A program made the position numbers and the translations under genes. Of a stretch of DNA of 64,000 nucleotides, positions 36,034 to 45,428 are shown in pieces; position 1 is the first letter of the stretch, and each line of letters starts with the position of its first letter. The notes under the pieces were generated by a model, which was given only the letters and a program-made list of their open reading frames with translations, was not told the origin of the DNA and searched no databases. Origin of the DNA: Allomuricauda sp. (lineage in GTDB: Bacteria; Bacteroidota; Bacteroidia; Flavobacteriales; Flavobacteriaceae); contig NZ_JANQLX010000006.1 of NCBI RefSeq assembly GCF_028280385.1, positions 1 through 64,000 of the forward strand, given 5' to 3'.

Positions 36034-36039
36034 TTTTCC

Positions 36040-37335
36040 ATGAAGTTTTACAGTTTAAACAACCCAGAAAATCAAGCAAGTTTCAAAGAAGCCGTGATAG
36101 CTGGAATTGCGCCAGACAAAGGCCTTTACTTTCCTGAGAAGATAGAAGCCCTGCCAACTAAGTTTTTTGAACAAATAGAAACCTTATCCAACCATGAAAT
36201 TGCTTTCCAGGCTATTCATCAATTTGTAAAAGATGACATTGAAGATGGCGCGTTGCGCGAGATCATTGCCAATGTGCTTGATTTTGATTTTCCCGTAGTG
36301 GAAATCGAGGAAAACGTTGCCACCTTGGAACTTTTTCATGGCCCCACCATGGCCTTTAAGGATGTTGGTGCCCGATTTATGGCCAACTGTTTGGGCCATT
36401 TCTCCAAAGGAGAAAAAACGGAGGTAACCGTTTTGGTGGCCACTTCCGGGGATACCGGGGGCGCAGTGGCAAATGGGTTTTTAGGCGTAGCTGGCGTCAA
36501 TGTGGTCATCCTCTACCCTAGCGGCAAAGTATCCGATATTCAAGAACGGCAACTGACCACTTTGGGCCAGAACATCGTGGCCATGGAAGTGAGCGGGGTG
36601 TTTGATGATTGCCAAAGCATGGTAAAAACTGCTTTTTTGGACACTGAAATCACCCAACACAAAAAATTAACTTCGGCCAACAGCATTAACGTAGCTCGAT
36701 GGTTACCGCAACTGTTTTATTTCTTGTTCGCATATAAACAAGCTAAATCGCAAGGCAAGGAAATTGTCTTTTCCGTGCCATCTGGAAACTTTGGAAACAT
36801 CTGTGCCGGAATGGTCGCCCAAAAATTGGGTATGCCGGTAAAGCATTTTGTAGCAGCCACCAACGCCAACAAAGTAGTGCCCAATTTCCTGAAAAATGGA
36901 GCGTACGAACCTTTACCCTCCATTGCGACCATCTCCAATGCCATGGATGTAGGTGACCCGAGTAATTTTGTCCGTATTCGACATTTGTATGAGGACGAAC
37001 TTTCCCGTTTAAGGGACAACCTTTCCTCCTATTCCTTTTCGGATGATGCAACGAGGGAAACCATGAAATCCATCCATAAAAATTCGGGATATGTGGCCGA
37101 CCCACATGGTGCCGTTGGGTATTTGGGACTGAAAGAATACCAAAAAGCCAATCCGGATACCTATGGTATTTTCCTGGAAACCGCCCATCCCGTCAAGTTT
37201 TTGGATGTGGTTGAGGAAACTTTGGACGTAACACCTGATATTCCCCCTCAAATTCAAAAAGTTATGGACAAGGAGAAAAAGTCCATCAAAATTGACAACT
37301 ACGAAGGCTTAAAATCCTTCTTATTGGATAACTGA
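36040..37335 (+). CDS. thrC: Threonine synthase
   Basis: 431 residues, a PLP fold-type II enzyme. The PLP lysine is in FHGPTMAFKDVGARFM (about residue 107), followed by VATSGDTGGAVANGFLG for phosphate binding and FSVPSGNFGNICAGM for the cofactor phosphate loop. It converts O-phosphohomoserine to threonine. It is the third gene of thrABC; gcvT follows after 101 bp. Confidence 0.97.
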   Translation: MKFYSLNNPENQASFKEAVIAGIAPDKGLYFPEKIEALPTKFFEQIETLSNHEIAFQAIHQFVKDDIEDGALREIIANVLDFDFPVVEIEENVATLELFHGPTMAFKDVGARFMANCLGHFSKGEKTEVTVLVATSGDTGGAVANGFLGVAGVNVVILYPSGKVSDIQERQLTTLGQNIVAMEVSGVFDDCQSMVKTAFLDTEITQHKKLTSANSINVARWLPQLFYFLFAYKQAKSQGKEIVFSVPSGNFGNICAGMVAQKLGMPVKHFVAATNANKVVPNFLKNGAYEPLPSIATISNAMDVGDPSNFVRIRHLYEDELSRLRDNLSSYSFSDDATRETMKSIHKNSGYVADPHGAVGYLGLKEYQKANPDTYGIFLETAHPVKFLDVVEETLDVTPDIPPQIQKVMDKEKKSIKIDNYEGLKSFLLDN

Positions 37336-37436
37336 CAGTCCTTCCCATCAGTTAACAAAATATTGTTTAAAAGATTCGGAATTTTTAGGCATTTCTTTGC
37401 CGAATTCGAATAAATTTACCCCATAAACTGGACGTT

Positions 37437-38522
37437 ATGAAATCTACAGCATTGACCGAAACCCATATCGCATTGGGTGCCAAAATGGTTCCTTTTGCGG
37501 GATACAATATGCCCGTTTCCTACGAAGGGGTCAACGTGGAACACGAAACCGTACGTACGGCGGTGGGAGTCTTTGATGTTTCGCATATGGGTGAATTTTT
37601 GATAGAAGGGCCAAAGGCCCTGGAACTTATCCAAAAAGTAAGTTCCAATGACGCCACCAAGCTTACCATAGGAAAAGCGCAATATAGCTGCATGCCCAAC
37701 GAGACCGGAGGGGTTGTGGATGATCTTATCATCTATCGTGTCAAGGAGGAAACCTATTTACTTGTGGTCAACGCTTCCAATATTGAAAAGGATTGGAATC
37801 ACATTTCAAACTATAATGAGGCCATTGGGGCGGAGATGAAAAACATCTCTGATAACTATTCCCTTTTGGCCATTCAAGGACCAAAGGCTGTAGAGGCCAT
37901 GCAATCGTTATCTTCCATTGACCTATCGGAAATCAAGTTCTACAACTTTGTGGTGGGGGATTTTGCCGGGATTGACCATGTAATTATTTCCGCTACAGGT
38001 TACACGGGTTCAGGTGGGTTCGAAATCTATTGCAAAAACTCCGAAGTACAGCAAGTTTGGGACAGGGTTTTGGAGGCGGGAGCCGATTTTGGCATCAAAC
38101 CTATTGGCTTGGCCGCCCGGGATACGCTCCGATTGGAAATGGGATACTGCCTCTATGGCAACGATATTGACGATACTACCTCGCCACTTGAAGCTGGTTT
38201 AGGATGGATCACCAAATTCACCAAAGATTTTGTGAACAGTGAGGCCTTGGCCGCACAGAAAGAAGCTGGAGTTTCGAGAAAACTGGTGGCTTTTGAACTT
38301 CAAGAGCGTGGAATTCCAAGACAAGGCTACGCCATTGTAGATGCAGATGGGAACGAAATCGGAAAAGTGACTTCTGGAACCATGTCTCCTTCTCTTTCCA
38401 AGGGAATTGGCTTGGGATATGTGCCGAAAGAACTTTCCCAAGTGGATACCGAAATCTTTATCCAAATCCGAAAGGCACAAGTAAAGGCAACCATAGTAAA
38501 ACTTCCATTTTATAAGGGATAA
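37437..38522 (+). CDS. gcvT: Aminomethyltransferase (glycine cleavage T protein)
   Basis: 361 residues. Typical segments are [29 protein letters not shown], the folate-binding [12 protein letters not shown] and [19 protein letters not shown]. It passes the aminomethyl carbon of glycine to tetrahydrofolate. Glycine can be made from threonine, which may explain the position after thrC. I found no glycine riboswitch in the 101 bp before it. Its stop codon overlaps the start of glsA. Confidence 0.97.
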   Translation: MKSTALTETHIALGAKMVPFAGYNMPVSYEGVNVEHETVRTAVGVFDVSHMGEFLIEGPKALELIQKVSSNDATKLTIGKAQYSCMPNETGGVVDDLIIYRVKEETYLLVVNASNIEKDWNHISNYNEAIGAEMKNISDNYSLLAIQGPKAVEAMQSLSSIDLSEIKFYNFVVGDFAGIDHVIISATGYTGSGGFEIYCKNSEVQQVWDRVLEAGADFGIKPIGLAARDTLRLEMGYCLYGNDIDDTTSPLEAGLGWITKFTKDFVNSEALAAQKEAGVSRKLVAFELQERGIPRQGYAIVDADGNEIGKVTSGTMSPSLSKGIGLGYVPKELSQVDTEIFIQIRKAQVKATIVKLPFYKG

Positions 38523-39436
38523 TGATAGATTTTCAGCCCATTTTGGACCAAATCCATACGAACATTCAACAATGTTCCGATAAGGGCCGGGTAGCTGATT
38601 ATATTCCGCAACTCTCCAAAGTGGATGCCAATAAATTTGGTATTTCCATTTTGGATAGCAATGCCCAACAATTTTCCGTGGGTGATGCGCAGGAACGATT
38701 TTCCATCCAGAGTGTGTCCAAGGTACTTTTACTTTCCATGGCCTTCGCCAAGGTGGGCGATGCGCTTTGGAAACGGGTAGATGTGGAACCTTCTGGAGAT
38801 CCTTTTAACCATCTGTCCCTTTTGGAAATGGAAAATGGTGTCCCCAGAAACCCCTTGATCAATGCCGGGGCCATTGTGGTCTGTGATGTGTTGTTGTCCC
38901 AACTCAAAAATCCCAAGAAGGAATTTATACAGTACATCCGCAATATTGCCGGGGATACTTCCATTGACTATGATTTGGAAGTTGCGGAATCGGAAAAACA
39001 AACCGGGTTTAGAAATTATGCGGCTGCCAATCTCATAAAATCCTTTGGGAATTTGGAGCATGATGTGGAGGATGTCCTCGATTTCTATTTCCATTCCTGT
39101 GCCATTGCCATGAGCTGCGAGCAGTTAGTAAAAGTGTTCTATATTTTTATGAACCGGGGCAATTGCCTGCAAAACAATAACTACCTAAACCTGCCCCAGG
39201 TAAAACGGATTAATGCCCTGATGCTCACTTGCGGATTTTACGATGAAGCCGGGGAATTTGCCTTCGAGGTGGGCTTGCCCGGGAAGAGCGGGGTTGGTGG
39301 TGGAATTGTGGCCTTGTTGCCCAATCATTTTTGTGTGGCCACATGGTCACCCGGACTTAATGAAAAAGGCAATTCCAAGCTGGGTATGCTGGCTTTGGAA
39401 CAATTAACGACCGAGACCGGTTTGTCAATTTTTTAG
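38522..39436 (+). CDS. glsA: Glutaminase
   Basis: 304 residues, a serine-dependent beta-lactamase fold glutaminase. The nucleophile Ser and Lys are in FSIQSVSKVLLLSM (SVSK). NGVPRNPLINAGAI is the substrate loop, and GKSGVGGGI is the C-terminal motif. It hydrolyses glutamine to glutamate and ammonia. The ATG shares one base with the TAA of gcvT, so the genes are probably co-translated. Confidence 0.95.
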   Translation: MIDFQPILDQIHTNIQQCSDKGRVADYIPQLSKVDANKFGISILDSNAQQFSVGDAQERFSIQSVSKVLLLSMAFAKVGDALWKRVDVEPSGDPFNHLSLLEMENGVPRNPLINAGAIVVCDVLLSQLKNPKKEFIQYIRNIAGDTSIDYDLEVAESEKQTGFRNYAAANLIKSFGNLEHDVEDVLDFYFHSCAIAMSCEQLVKVFYIFMNRGNCLQNNNYLNLPQVKRINALMLTCGFYDEAGEFAFEVGLPGKSGVGGGIVALLPNHFCVATWSPGLNEKGNSKLGMLALEQLTTETGLSIF

Positions 39437-39439
39437 TGT

Positions 39440-40261
39440 TTGGATAAAAAGAAGATACTCATACTAGGAGCCAGTGGTTTTATCGGGAATGCCATTTATA
39501 AGGAGCTCTGTAACTATTTCAACACCTTTGGCACGTATTGCCACACTACTATCTACAGCGGTAATGGGCAATTTCTCCGTTACGATATGCGCGAGGACGA
39601 CATTGTTCAATTGTTGGAGCACGTGCAACCGGATTTTATCATCTCCGCCCTTCGCGGGGAATTCGCCGCACAGATCCAGGCGCACGAACATATGATGGAA
39701 TATCTTATCAAAAATGAGTCGAAGCTCTATTTTATTTCGTCTGCCAATGTGTTTGATGCGTATAGCAAATTCCCTTCGTACGAATATGACAAAACCCTTT
39801 CGGAAAGTGTGTACGGCCGTCTCAAAATCAAAATAGAGAACATGATGATGCGCTTACCCAAGGAAAAGACTGCTATCCTGCGGGTGCCCATGGTCTTTGG
39901 AAATACCTCGCCCCGGGTAAAGGAAATCAAAATGCATCTGGAAGCCAATGAGCCCATCGAAGTATTCGCCAACCTCATCATAAACGTAACCAACGACGAC
40001 AGGCTGACCCAACAAATCCACTACCTCATCAACAGGGATAAAACAGGTATTTTCCATTTGGGGAGCAAGGATTTGATTCAGCATGAGGAGTTTATCAAGG
40101 AAATCATCAAGCAAATGGGGAACTTCCATCCTATTTTGAAAAGGGTATTTACCACCAACGAAGACCGTTATTTGGCTGCCCTGCCGAAACACAACAAACT
40201 TCCAAAGAACCTGCGGGTAAAGTATCAGGAGATTATTGATCATCATATTCCGGTTGATTAG
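39440..40261 (+). CDS. NAD-dependent sugar-nucleotide epimerase/reductase-like protein
   Basis: 273 residues starting at TTG 39440, the only in-frame start downstream of a TAG at 39434. The Rossmann motif is ILILGASGFIGNAIY. Further motifs are ISALRGEFA, FISSANVFDAYS and the catalytic Tyr/Lys in YGRLKIKIE, with RVPMVFGNTSPR, as in dTDP-4-dehydrorhamnose reductase (RfbD) relatives. The substrate is unknown. It lies 3 bp after glsA, so it is the last gene of the gcvT-glsA unit. Confidence 0.85.
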   Translation: MDKKKILILGASGFIGNAIYKELCNYFNTFGTYCHTTIYSGNGQFLRYDMREDDIVQLLEHVQPDFIISALRGEFAAQIQAHEHMMEYLIKNESKLYFISSANVFDAYSKFPSYEYDKTLSESVYGRLKIKIENMMMRLPKEKTAILRVPMVFGNTSPRVKEIKMHLEANEPIEVFANLIINVTNDDRLTQQIHYLINRDKTGIFHLGSKDLIQHEEFIKEIIKQMGNFHPILKRVFTTNEDRYLAALPKHNKLPKNLRVKYQEIIDHHIPVD

Positions 40262-40309
40262 TTTTGAATGTTGAATTTTAAGTTTTGAATGGATGTTCAT
40301 TCAGCATTC

Positions 40310-40537
40310 AAAATTGGACATCAGAAATCAGCCGTCAGATTCTTTGTTCTTCGCCAAAAAAGTTCAAGTTCAAGTTCAATTTTTCATCTTCCATTCAACA
40401 CTTAGAATTTAGAATCCAAAATTGGAAATCAGTAATCAGCCGTCAGATTCTTTGTTCTTCGTTAAAAAAGTTCAAGTTCAAGTGCAAATTCAAGTTCAAT
40501 TTTTCATCTTCCATTCAACACTTAGAATTTAGAATTC
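40310..40537. repeat. Two-copy intergenic direct repeat
   Basis: Copies at 40310-40417 and 40418-40537 share AAAATTGGA, AATCAGCCGTCAGATTCTTT, AAGTTCAAGTTCAA and AACACTTAGAATTTAGAAT with few differences. Copy 2 is 12 bp longer because of an extra CAAGTT-type unit. An incomplete related stretch lies at 40262-40309. The gene-free interval 40262-40571 holds only this repeat; no ORF with support is present. Confidence 0.85.
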
Positions 40538-40571
40538 GACATTGAGCACACAATGCAAACTCACGTCAATA

Positions 40572-41006
40572 TTATGCCTTGATTATCATATCAAAATCTG
40601 CCGCGTTGGCAATAACCTTTCCTATGATTTCCGGGGCCACCGAATTTTCTTGTGAGCTTTCCTGATGTGCTGGTAAGCCCATTTGCTCAAAGAACTCACG
40701 AAAGCCCTTTGGGCTATGGATATTGATCCATTTACAGGGTGCATCGCTTTTATTGCCAAAGGTATGCAGGGTCTTGGGCGGGATGTCCACAGATTCTCCA
40801 GCTTTTACGTTCGTGATTTCACCATTGACCATAAACTCCATCTCTCCCTCCAAGATCAAAAAGGACTCTTTGTACGAATTGTGCAGATGCGGTGGTGGAC
40901 CAGGAACATGGGGAGGTGTTTCAGCATACATAAGGTCATAATCTCCTGAAGTGTCATGCACGGTGACCTTATGCCCCAATACCCATTTAGTGTTTGAATT
41001 TTCCAT
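40572..41006 (-). CDS. Cupin-domain protein
   Basis: 144 residues from ATG 41006 (MENSNTKWVLGHKV); an earlier ATG at 41033 would run through the promoter region. The double-stranded beta-helix shows the metal-binding motif PPPHLHNSYKESFLILEGEME and a second His in PPKTLHTFGN. The substrate is unknown; such small cupins may be dioxygenases or sensors. It is divergent from a TetR regulator with two copies of a likely operator between (41008-41079). Confidence 0.85.
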   Translation of the reverse strand: MENSNTKWVLGHKVTVHDTSGDYDLMYAETPPHVPGPPPHLHNSYKESFLILEGEMEFMVNGEITNVKAGESVDIPPKTLHTFGNKSDAPCKWINIHSPKGFREFFEQMGLPAHQESSQENSVAPEIIGKVIANAADFDMIIKA

Positions 41007-41007
41007 T

Positions 41008-41079
41008 TTATAAGACGTTTGTCTCACAAACATAGAACATACTTTTGAATTTTCAAAAACTTATAAGATATTTGTCTCA
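41008..41079. promoter_or_regulatory. Pair of direct-repeat operators for the TetR regulator
   Basis: TTATAAGACGTTTGTCTCA at 41008-41026 and TTATAAGATATTTGTCTCA at 41061-41079 match at all but two bases. Each contains a small inverted repeat (AGAC/GTCT). They are spaced 53 bp (five turns); one abuts the cupin start codon, the other the TetR start codon. Confidence 0.7.
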
Positions 41080-41666
41080 TGAATAGTGAGTACATACAAA
41101 CGGGTCGTACCAACCAAAAACTGGAAACCCGGGATAAAATATTAAAGAGCGCCCAGTACTTTTTAAAGAAAGGCAAGACCTTCAACCTGGAAGACGTAGC
41201 CAAAAAAACCGGAGTGTCGCGAGCCACTATATATCGCTATTATTCCAATGTGGAAATCTTGACCACAGAAGCCAGTTTGGATATCAATACGTTAGATTCC
41301 GCTGCCATCTTAGAAAAATTTCAAGACAAAAGTCTGGTAGAAAAAGTGTTGGGTATCCAAGAATATTTCAACAACCTCTCTTTGGACAATGAGCCCTTGT
41401 TCCGCCGTTATTTGAGCGCGGTAATAGTCCCCTCCACCTCAAAATCCGTTCGTGGCGCCCGTAGAATCAAGGCCTTGCACCTGGCGTTGGAAAAGGAAAA
41501 CATTCCCGGGAAACAGAAAAAGGATTTGGCAAATCTCCTTACGCTCTTCATGGGCATAGAACCTTTGATTGTAACCAAGGACGTAGCCAATTTGGATGAT
41601 AAGGAATCCAGAAGATTGCTAAAATGGGGATTGGAATTGGTGCTAAAAGCTTATCTTACAGACTAG
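41079..41666 (+). CDS. TetR/AcrR-family transcriptional regulator
   Basis: 195 residues. The N-terminal helix-turn-helix is FNLEDVAKKTGVSRATIYRYYSN, followed by a mostly helical ligand-binding domain. Its ATG begins at the last base of an operator copy (41061-41079), so autorepression is likely, with control of the divergent cupin gene. The inducer is unknown. Confidence 0.93.
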   Translation: MNSEYIQTGRTNQKLETRDKILKSAQYFLKKGKTFNLEDVAKKTGVSRATIYRYYSNVEILTTEASLDINTLDSAAILEKFQDKSLVEKVLGIQEYFNNLSLDNEPLFRRYLSAVIVPSTSKSVRGARRIKALHLALEKENIPGKQKKDLANLLTLFMGIEPLIVTKDVANLDDKESRRLLKWGLELVLKAYLTD

Positions 41667-41737
41667 AATCCAAGCCATTACAAGTAATTTCCCTCGCAAG
41701 GGTGATGGTTTAATCCGTTAATCCTAATACTCAATCT

Positions 41738-42220
41738 ATGAAAAAGTTAATCACTCTATGCCTATTCCTATTTGTTTGCTCCATTGCCCAAGCACAAATG
41801 ACTTCCCCTAAAGACAGTCTGGAAATTGTCCAAAAAATAGAAGATTGGAACAGGGCATGGAAAACTAAAGATGCCGTGCTAGCGGCCAAATGGTACTCAG
41901 CTGATGCCGAATTTACCAATGCCTTTGGTTTTAGCATGCTGGGAAAAAATGCTATTGAATCTTATTTGACCAGAGTCTTTAAAATGGATTTTGTTATGGC
42001 TGGAGAGTCGGAACAAACTTCATTAAAACTACTACCTATTTCAGAAAATGTGGTGTTGGCAGTCTCCACAATATCCAGAAAAGGGCAAAGGTTAAGTGAT
42101 AACTCCGCCCTGGGTGACCGCAAGACGACCCATCACCGCTTGTTCCAAAATAGAGAGGGATGGCAATTGGTGGCCCACCTCATTTCAGACGCCCGAAGCA
42201 TAAAGACCAACAAACATTAA
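41738..42220 (+). CDS. Secreted NTF2-like/SnoaL-type protein
   Basis: 160 residues. A signal peptide (MKKLITLCLFLFVCSIAQAQ) precedes an NTF2-like cone fold with WNRAWKTKDAVLAAKWYSADAEF split over residues 38-60, typical of DUF4440/SnoaL-like proteins. The function is unknown. It is followed 5 bp later by the next gene, the first of an apparent run to 44949. Confidence 0.75.
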   Translation: MKKLITLCLFLFVCSIAQAQMTSPKDSLEIVQKIEDWNRAWKTKDAVLAAKWYSADAEFTNAFGFSMLGKNAIESYLTRVFKMDFVMAGESEQTSLKLLPISENVVLAVSTISRKGQRLSDNSALGDRKTTHHRLFQNREGWQLVAHLISDARSIKTNKH

Positions 42221-42225
42221 ACCCT

Positions 42226-42795
42226 ATGGAAAACCACACTACCGAATTATGGAATAGTCTGGAAATCGTAAAGCTTGCTGCATCATCGTTGACTCCTCTT
42301 GTTATCGTTGGACTCTCATTTTGGATCAACTATCGACTGAAAAACTTGGAAAAAAGCATACGGGAATCTGAAAGGGTATCAGAAAAAAGAGTGGAACTTT
42401 ACGATGAAATTGGAATTAAAGCCAATAAGATCTTTGCATATATCTGGTATGTAGGAACATGGAAAGAAACCAGTCCGAGGGAAATCTTGGACCTTAAGCG
42501 GGAATTGGACACTAAAATGCATACGTATAAACCTTGGTTTTCGGACAATTTTTTTAAACGCTACAGATCTTTCATATTAGCTACATTTGATGAATATCAA
42601 GGTCATGGAAAAGATGCCAAAATCAAGACCACTTTGAGAGATCGCGAAAAATATTATCCCGGAAACTGGGAACAAGGTTGGAACGATTTGATCGCGGATG
42701 AACAAGTGGATGAACTGCCTAAAATTTATAACGATCTGCTACAAGGTATCTCACATGAGCTTGGATTGGACAGATGGACCAATACCGATAACTGA
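42226..42795 (+). CDS. Membrane-anchored hypothetical protein
   Basis: 189 residues from ATG 42226; an earlier TTG-type start would overlap the previous gene. One membrane segment (about 20-40, ASSLTPLVIVGLSFWI) is followed by a cytoplasmic-looking part that is helical and rich in Trp and charge (YIWYVGTWKE, WEQGWNDLI). I do not recognise a family. Confidence 0.65.
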   Translation: MENHTTELWNSLEIVKLAASSLTPLVIVGLSFWINYRLKNLEKSIRESERVSEKRVELYDEIGIKANKIFAYIWYVGTWKETSPREILDLKRELDTKMHTYKPWFSDNFFKRYRSFILATFDEYQGHGKDAKIKTTLRDREKYYPGNWEQGWNDLIADEQVDELPKIYNDLLQGISHELGLDRWTNTDN

Positions 42796-42834
42796 CCATA
42801 AGATCCGAGATTTTTCGTAAACCCAAATACTACC

Positions 42835-44067
42835 ATGCCAAAACCCATCCTTTTTCTGCTTTTCTTCCTGTGCATCATTGTAAATGTCCATGGTCAAACC
42901 CAATATGGGGCTATCGATAAAGTTTCGAAAAGTGTTCCTGATTCCCTTACCACACCTAAGGAAATAGCTCAATATCTGACGGGTAAATGGGCGCATCCCG
43001 AACACAAAGTAAGGGCACTCTTCATTTGGATCACCCACAATATTCGCTACGACCTCAAACAGGTTAACAACCCAAAGTCCTACTCCAGTTATGAGGAGAT
43101 GGTGCAGGACATTATTAATTCAAAACAAGGTATTTGCGGTCATTATTCCGAACTCTTTCATCATTTTTGTAACGCCATTGGTTTGGAATCCTATGTGATT
43201 TCTGGATATACCCGAGAGCTTGGAGAAGACCTAATTTCTGATTTGAACCACGCTTGGAACGCCGTAAAGATTGGTAACGATTTCCTTTTGGTGGACAATA
43301 CATTGGCCGCAGGCTACACAAACGCCCAAGATGATTACGTACACCATTTTTTGGATGATCACTTTCTGATGGCACCTGATAAACTCATCCATACACATGT
43401 CCCTTTTGATCCCATTTGGCAGTTTTTGGACAACCCCCTATCGCATTTCGATTTTGAGAAAAGGGATTTTTCCAAGCTGGAGCAACCTGGCAACTTTTCG
43501 TTCAAAGACTCCATTCAGAGGTACGATACCTTGGACAAATTAATGCAACTTCAAGAGACTCTGGACAGAATAGAAAGATACGGGGTGACCAACAAACATA
43601 TCCAACAAGAAACAGAGCACATTGCTGAACAAATTGAAATACACAAATACAATGCGCTTCAGCTAGAGCTCAACCAAATTATTGAGAAGACCAATGTCGC
43701 CAAGGACAATATCAATGAGGCCATCACGTATGATAACGCCTTTATCAACTATCTCAACCGCCGATTTAAAAATCCAAAGGTGGATGACCAAACCATCAGT
43801 ACCACTATGGAACAGGCAAACCATTATTTTTATGAGGGGAAAGAACAATTGAAAAGCTGCAAGGAGGCCATATGGCGATTGGACTATGGAACCCTGCACG
43901 CGGACATAAGACAACTATTGGAATCCCATGAAAAGGAACTCATAGATTTTATCGCTAAACTGGAAACCAAAATGTTGGACGTGGAGCCATCGATTATTCG
44001 GAATACGGCCTATTCTAAAAAGTACTTGAGTACCTGGAAACCTTTCAGGTTTACCGTGGTGTATTAG
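42835..44067 (+). CDS. Secreted transglutaminase-like protein
   Basis: 410 residues with a signal peptide (MPKPILFLLFFLCIIVNVHG). The transglutaminase-like core has its Cys in GICGHYSELFHHFCNAIG, His in LNHAWNAVKIG and Asp in LLVDNTLAAGY, the canonical triad in order. The C-terminal half (about 220-400) is helical with coiled-coil character. Such proteins act as periplasmic proteases or peptidoglycan-related hydrolases; the substrate is unknown. Confidence 0.85.
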   Translation: MPKPILFLLFFLCIIVNVHGQTQYGAIDKVSKSVPDSLTTPKEIAQYLTGKWAHPEHKVRALFIWITHNIRYDLKQVNNPKSYSSYEEMVQDIINSKQGICGHYSELFHHFCNAIGLESYVISGYTRELGEDLISDLNHAWNAVKIGNDFLLVDNTLAAGYTNAQDDYVHHFLDDHFLMAPDKLIHTHVPFDPIWQFLDNPLSHFDFEKRDFSKLEQPGNFSFKDSIQRYDTLDKLMQLQETLDRIERYGVTNKHIQQETEHIAEQIEIHKYNALQLELNQIIEKTNVAKDNINEAITYDNAFINYLNRRFKNPKVDDQTISTTMEQANHYFYEGKEQLKSCKEAIWRLDYGTLHADIRQLLESHEKELIDFIAKLETKMLDVEPSIIRNTAYSKKYLSTWKPFRFTVVY

Positions 44068-44082
44068 AGAATTGCAAATCAC

Positions 44083-44949
44083 ATGGACAAAATTGTAGAA
44101 GTAAACGTTGGGAATTTGGTGTTCGATTGTAGAACCATGGGCAACTCTGGGGACGAGTCCATTTTGTTTTTACATGGTTTCCCTGAAACTTCCCATATGT
44201 GGAAAAAACTGATGTCCAGTTTTGCGGAAAAAGGGTATTACTGCGTGGCTCCCAATTTAAGGGGCTACAGTAAAGGTGCTTGTCCAAAAGGGAAAAAGCA
44301 TTATCATATTGAACTGTTGGCCGGAGACATCTTGGCAATCAGCAAGGCGTTGAACCTATCCAGATTTCACCTAGTGGGTCACGATTGGGGCGCCGTTATC
44401 GGCTGGAAAGTGGTTCATGACCATCCAGAGCTAATTTTAAGTTGGACGGCCTTATCGGTACCGCACATCCAAGCTTTTGGAAAGGCCATTGTGGAAGATG
44501 CCGAACAACGTAAAATGAGCCAATATGTTAGGGATTTCCAATGGCCGTACCTTCCAGAGCGAAACATCCGTAAGAATGACTTCAAGCTATTCAAAAGATT
44601 GTGGAAGTACAGTGATCCAAAGGAAGTGGAGGACTATCTAAAAGTATTCCGAAATCCCCGCCAACTTACCGCGGCCCTTAACTATTACCGGGCCAATTAT
44701 GCACATCTCAAGAAAGCATCCAAAGGAGGGATTTTAGGGCATATACAGCGGCCCACCCTTTTCATTTACGGTAACAGGGATTTGGCCATTGGTTCGTATG
44801 CCGTAAAAGAAAGTCACCCCTATATGAAAAACGAATATGAATATTTGGAACTGGAAGCTGGGCATTGGCTCATTCAGACATGCTATGATGAAATAGAAAA
44901 AGCCATTGCAGCACACATCAATAGAAACAAAAGCGAACCGCAATACTAA
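44083..44949 (+). CDS. Alpha/beta hydrolase, epoxide-hydrolase type
   Basis: 288 residues. The oxyanion motif HGFPE, the nucleophile Asp in VGHDWGAVIGW, and the catalytic His in LEAGHWLIQ are the epoxide hydrolase/haloalkane dehalogenase set. No signal peptide. It lies 15 bp after the transglutaminase-like gene and is probably part of the same run; the natural substrate is unknown. Confidence 0.87.
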   Translation: MDKIVEVNVGNLVFDCRTMGNSGDESILFLHGFPETSHMWKKLMSSFAEKGYYCVAPNLRGYSKGACPKGKKHYHIELLAGDILAISKALNLSRFHLVGHDWGAVIGWKVVHDHPELILSWTALSVPHIQAFGKAIVEDAEQRKMSQYVRDFQWPYLPERNIRKNDFKLFKRLWKYSDPKEVEDYLKVFRNPRQLTAALNYYRANYAHLKKASKGGILGHIQRPTLFIYGNRDLAIGSYAVKESHPYMKNEYEYLELEAGHWLIQTCYDEIEKAIAAHINRNKSEPQY

Positions 44950-44984
44950 AGGCAGTGTACTGAATCATAAGACTAAAATTTATC

Positions 44985-45359
44985 CTAGTTACCTCTATCA
45001 TATCCAAACGCCCTACTTGCAAAAGTAGCGTTCAATCCCATTCCCAAGGCAGCTTGTTTCAATGGCTCTGGGACATTTCCGCAGAATAAAAAAGGTCCGG
45101 GTTCCGCAATTTGAAGTAAAGTGGGAAAATGCCCCGCTGCGGTAGTGCCCAAATGTTGACCCAACGCATCTCCATTCATAAAAAGGTCGTGTACCAGAAG
45201 AACCCCGCTGGCTTCATCATAAAAGCAATCCACTTTAAGGGCACCCGGCTCGGTTTCCTTCATTTGTTTTTCCACTTCTTGATAGATGTTTTTTAGTTCG
45301 TCACCTTTTCCAGGTTTGGCAGTCCACTTGTATACCACCATAATTTCATCTGTTTTCAT
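44985..45359 (-). CDS. ABM-type (antibiotic biosynthesis monooxygenase-like) protein
   Basis: 124 residues of dimeric ferredoxin-like fold. It begins MVVYKWTAKPGKGDELKNIY and has VDCFYDEASGVLLVHDLFMN and HLGTTAAGHF, as in quinol monooxygenases and the YgiN group. The role may be heme- or quinone-related. It is divergent from a GlxA-type regulator, which may control it. Confidence 0.72.
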   Translation of the reverse strand: MKTDEIMVVYKWTAKPGKGDELKNIYQEVEKQMKETEPGALKVDCFYDEASGVLLVHDLFMNGDALGQHLGTTAAGHFPTLLQIAEPGPFLFCGNVPEPLKQAALGMGLNATFASRAFGYDRGN

Positions 45360-45428
45360 CGATTCTGTTTTTGATTAATACTTGCTTTTTACAAACTTAT
45401 GTCTATAATTACATAATTAGGATTGTCT

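Noticed and set aside
37336..37436. Glycine riboswitch upstream of gcvT
   Set aside because: The 101-bp spacer is too short and lacks the tandem aptamer core.
40310..40537. CRISPR array or mobile-element ends
   Set aside because: Only two long copies with no spacers, no cas genes, no transposase and no terminal inverted repeats.
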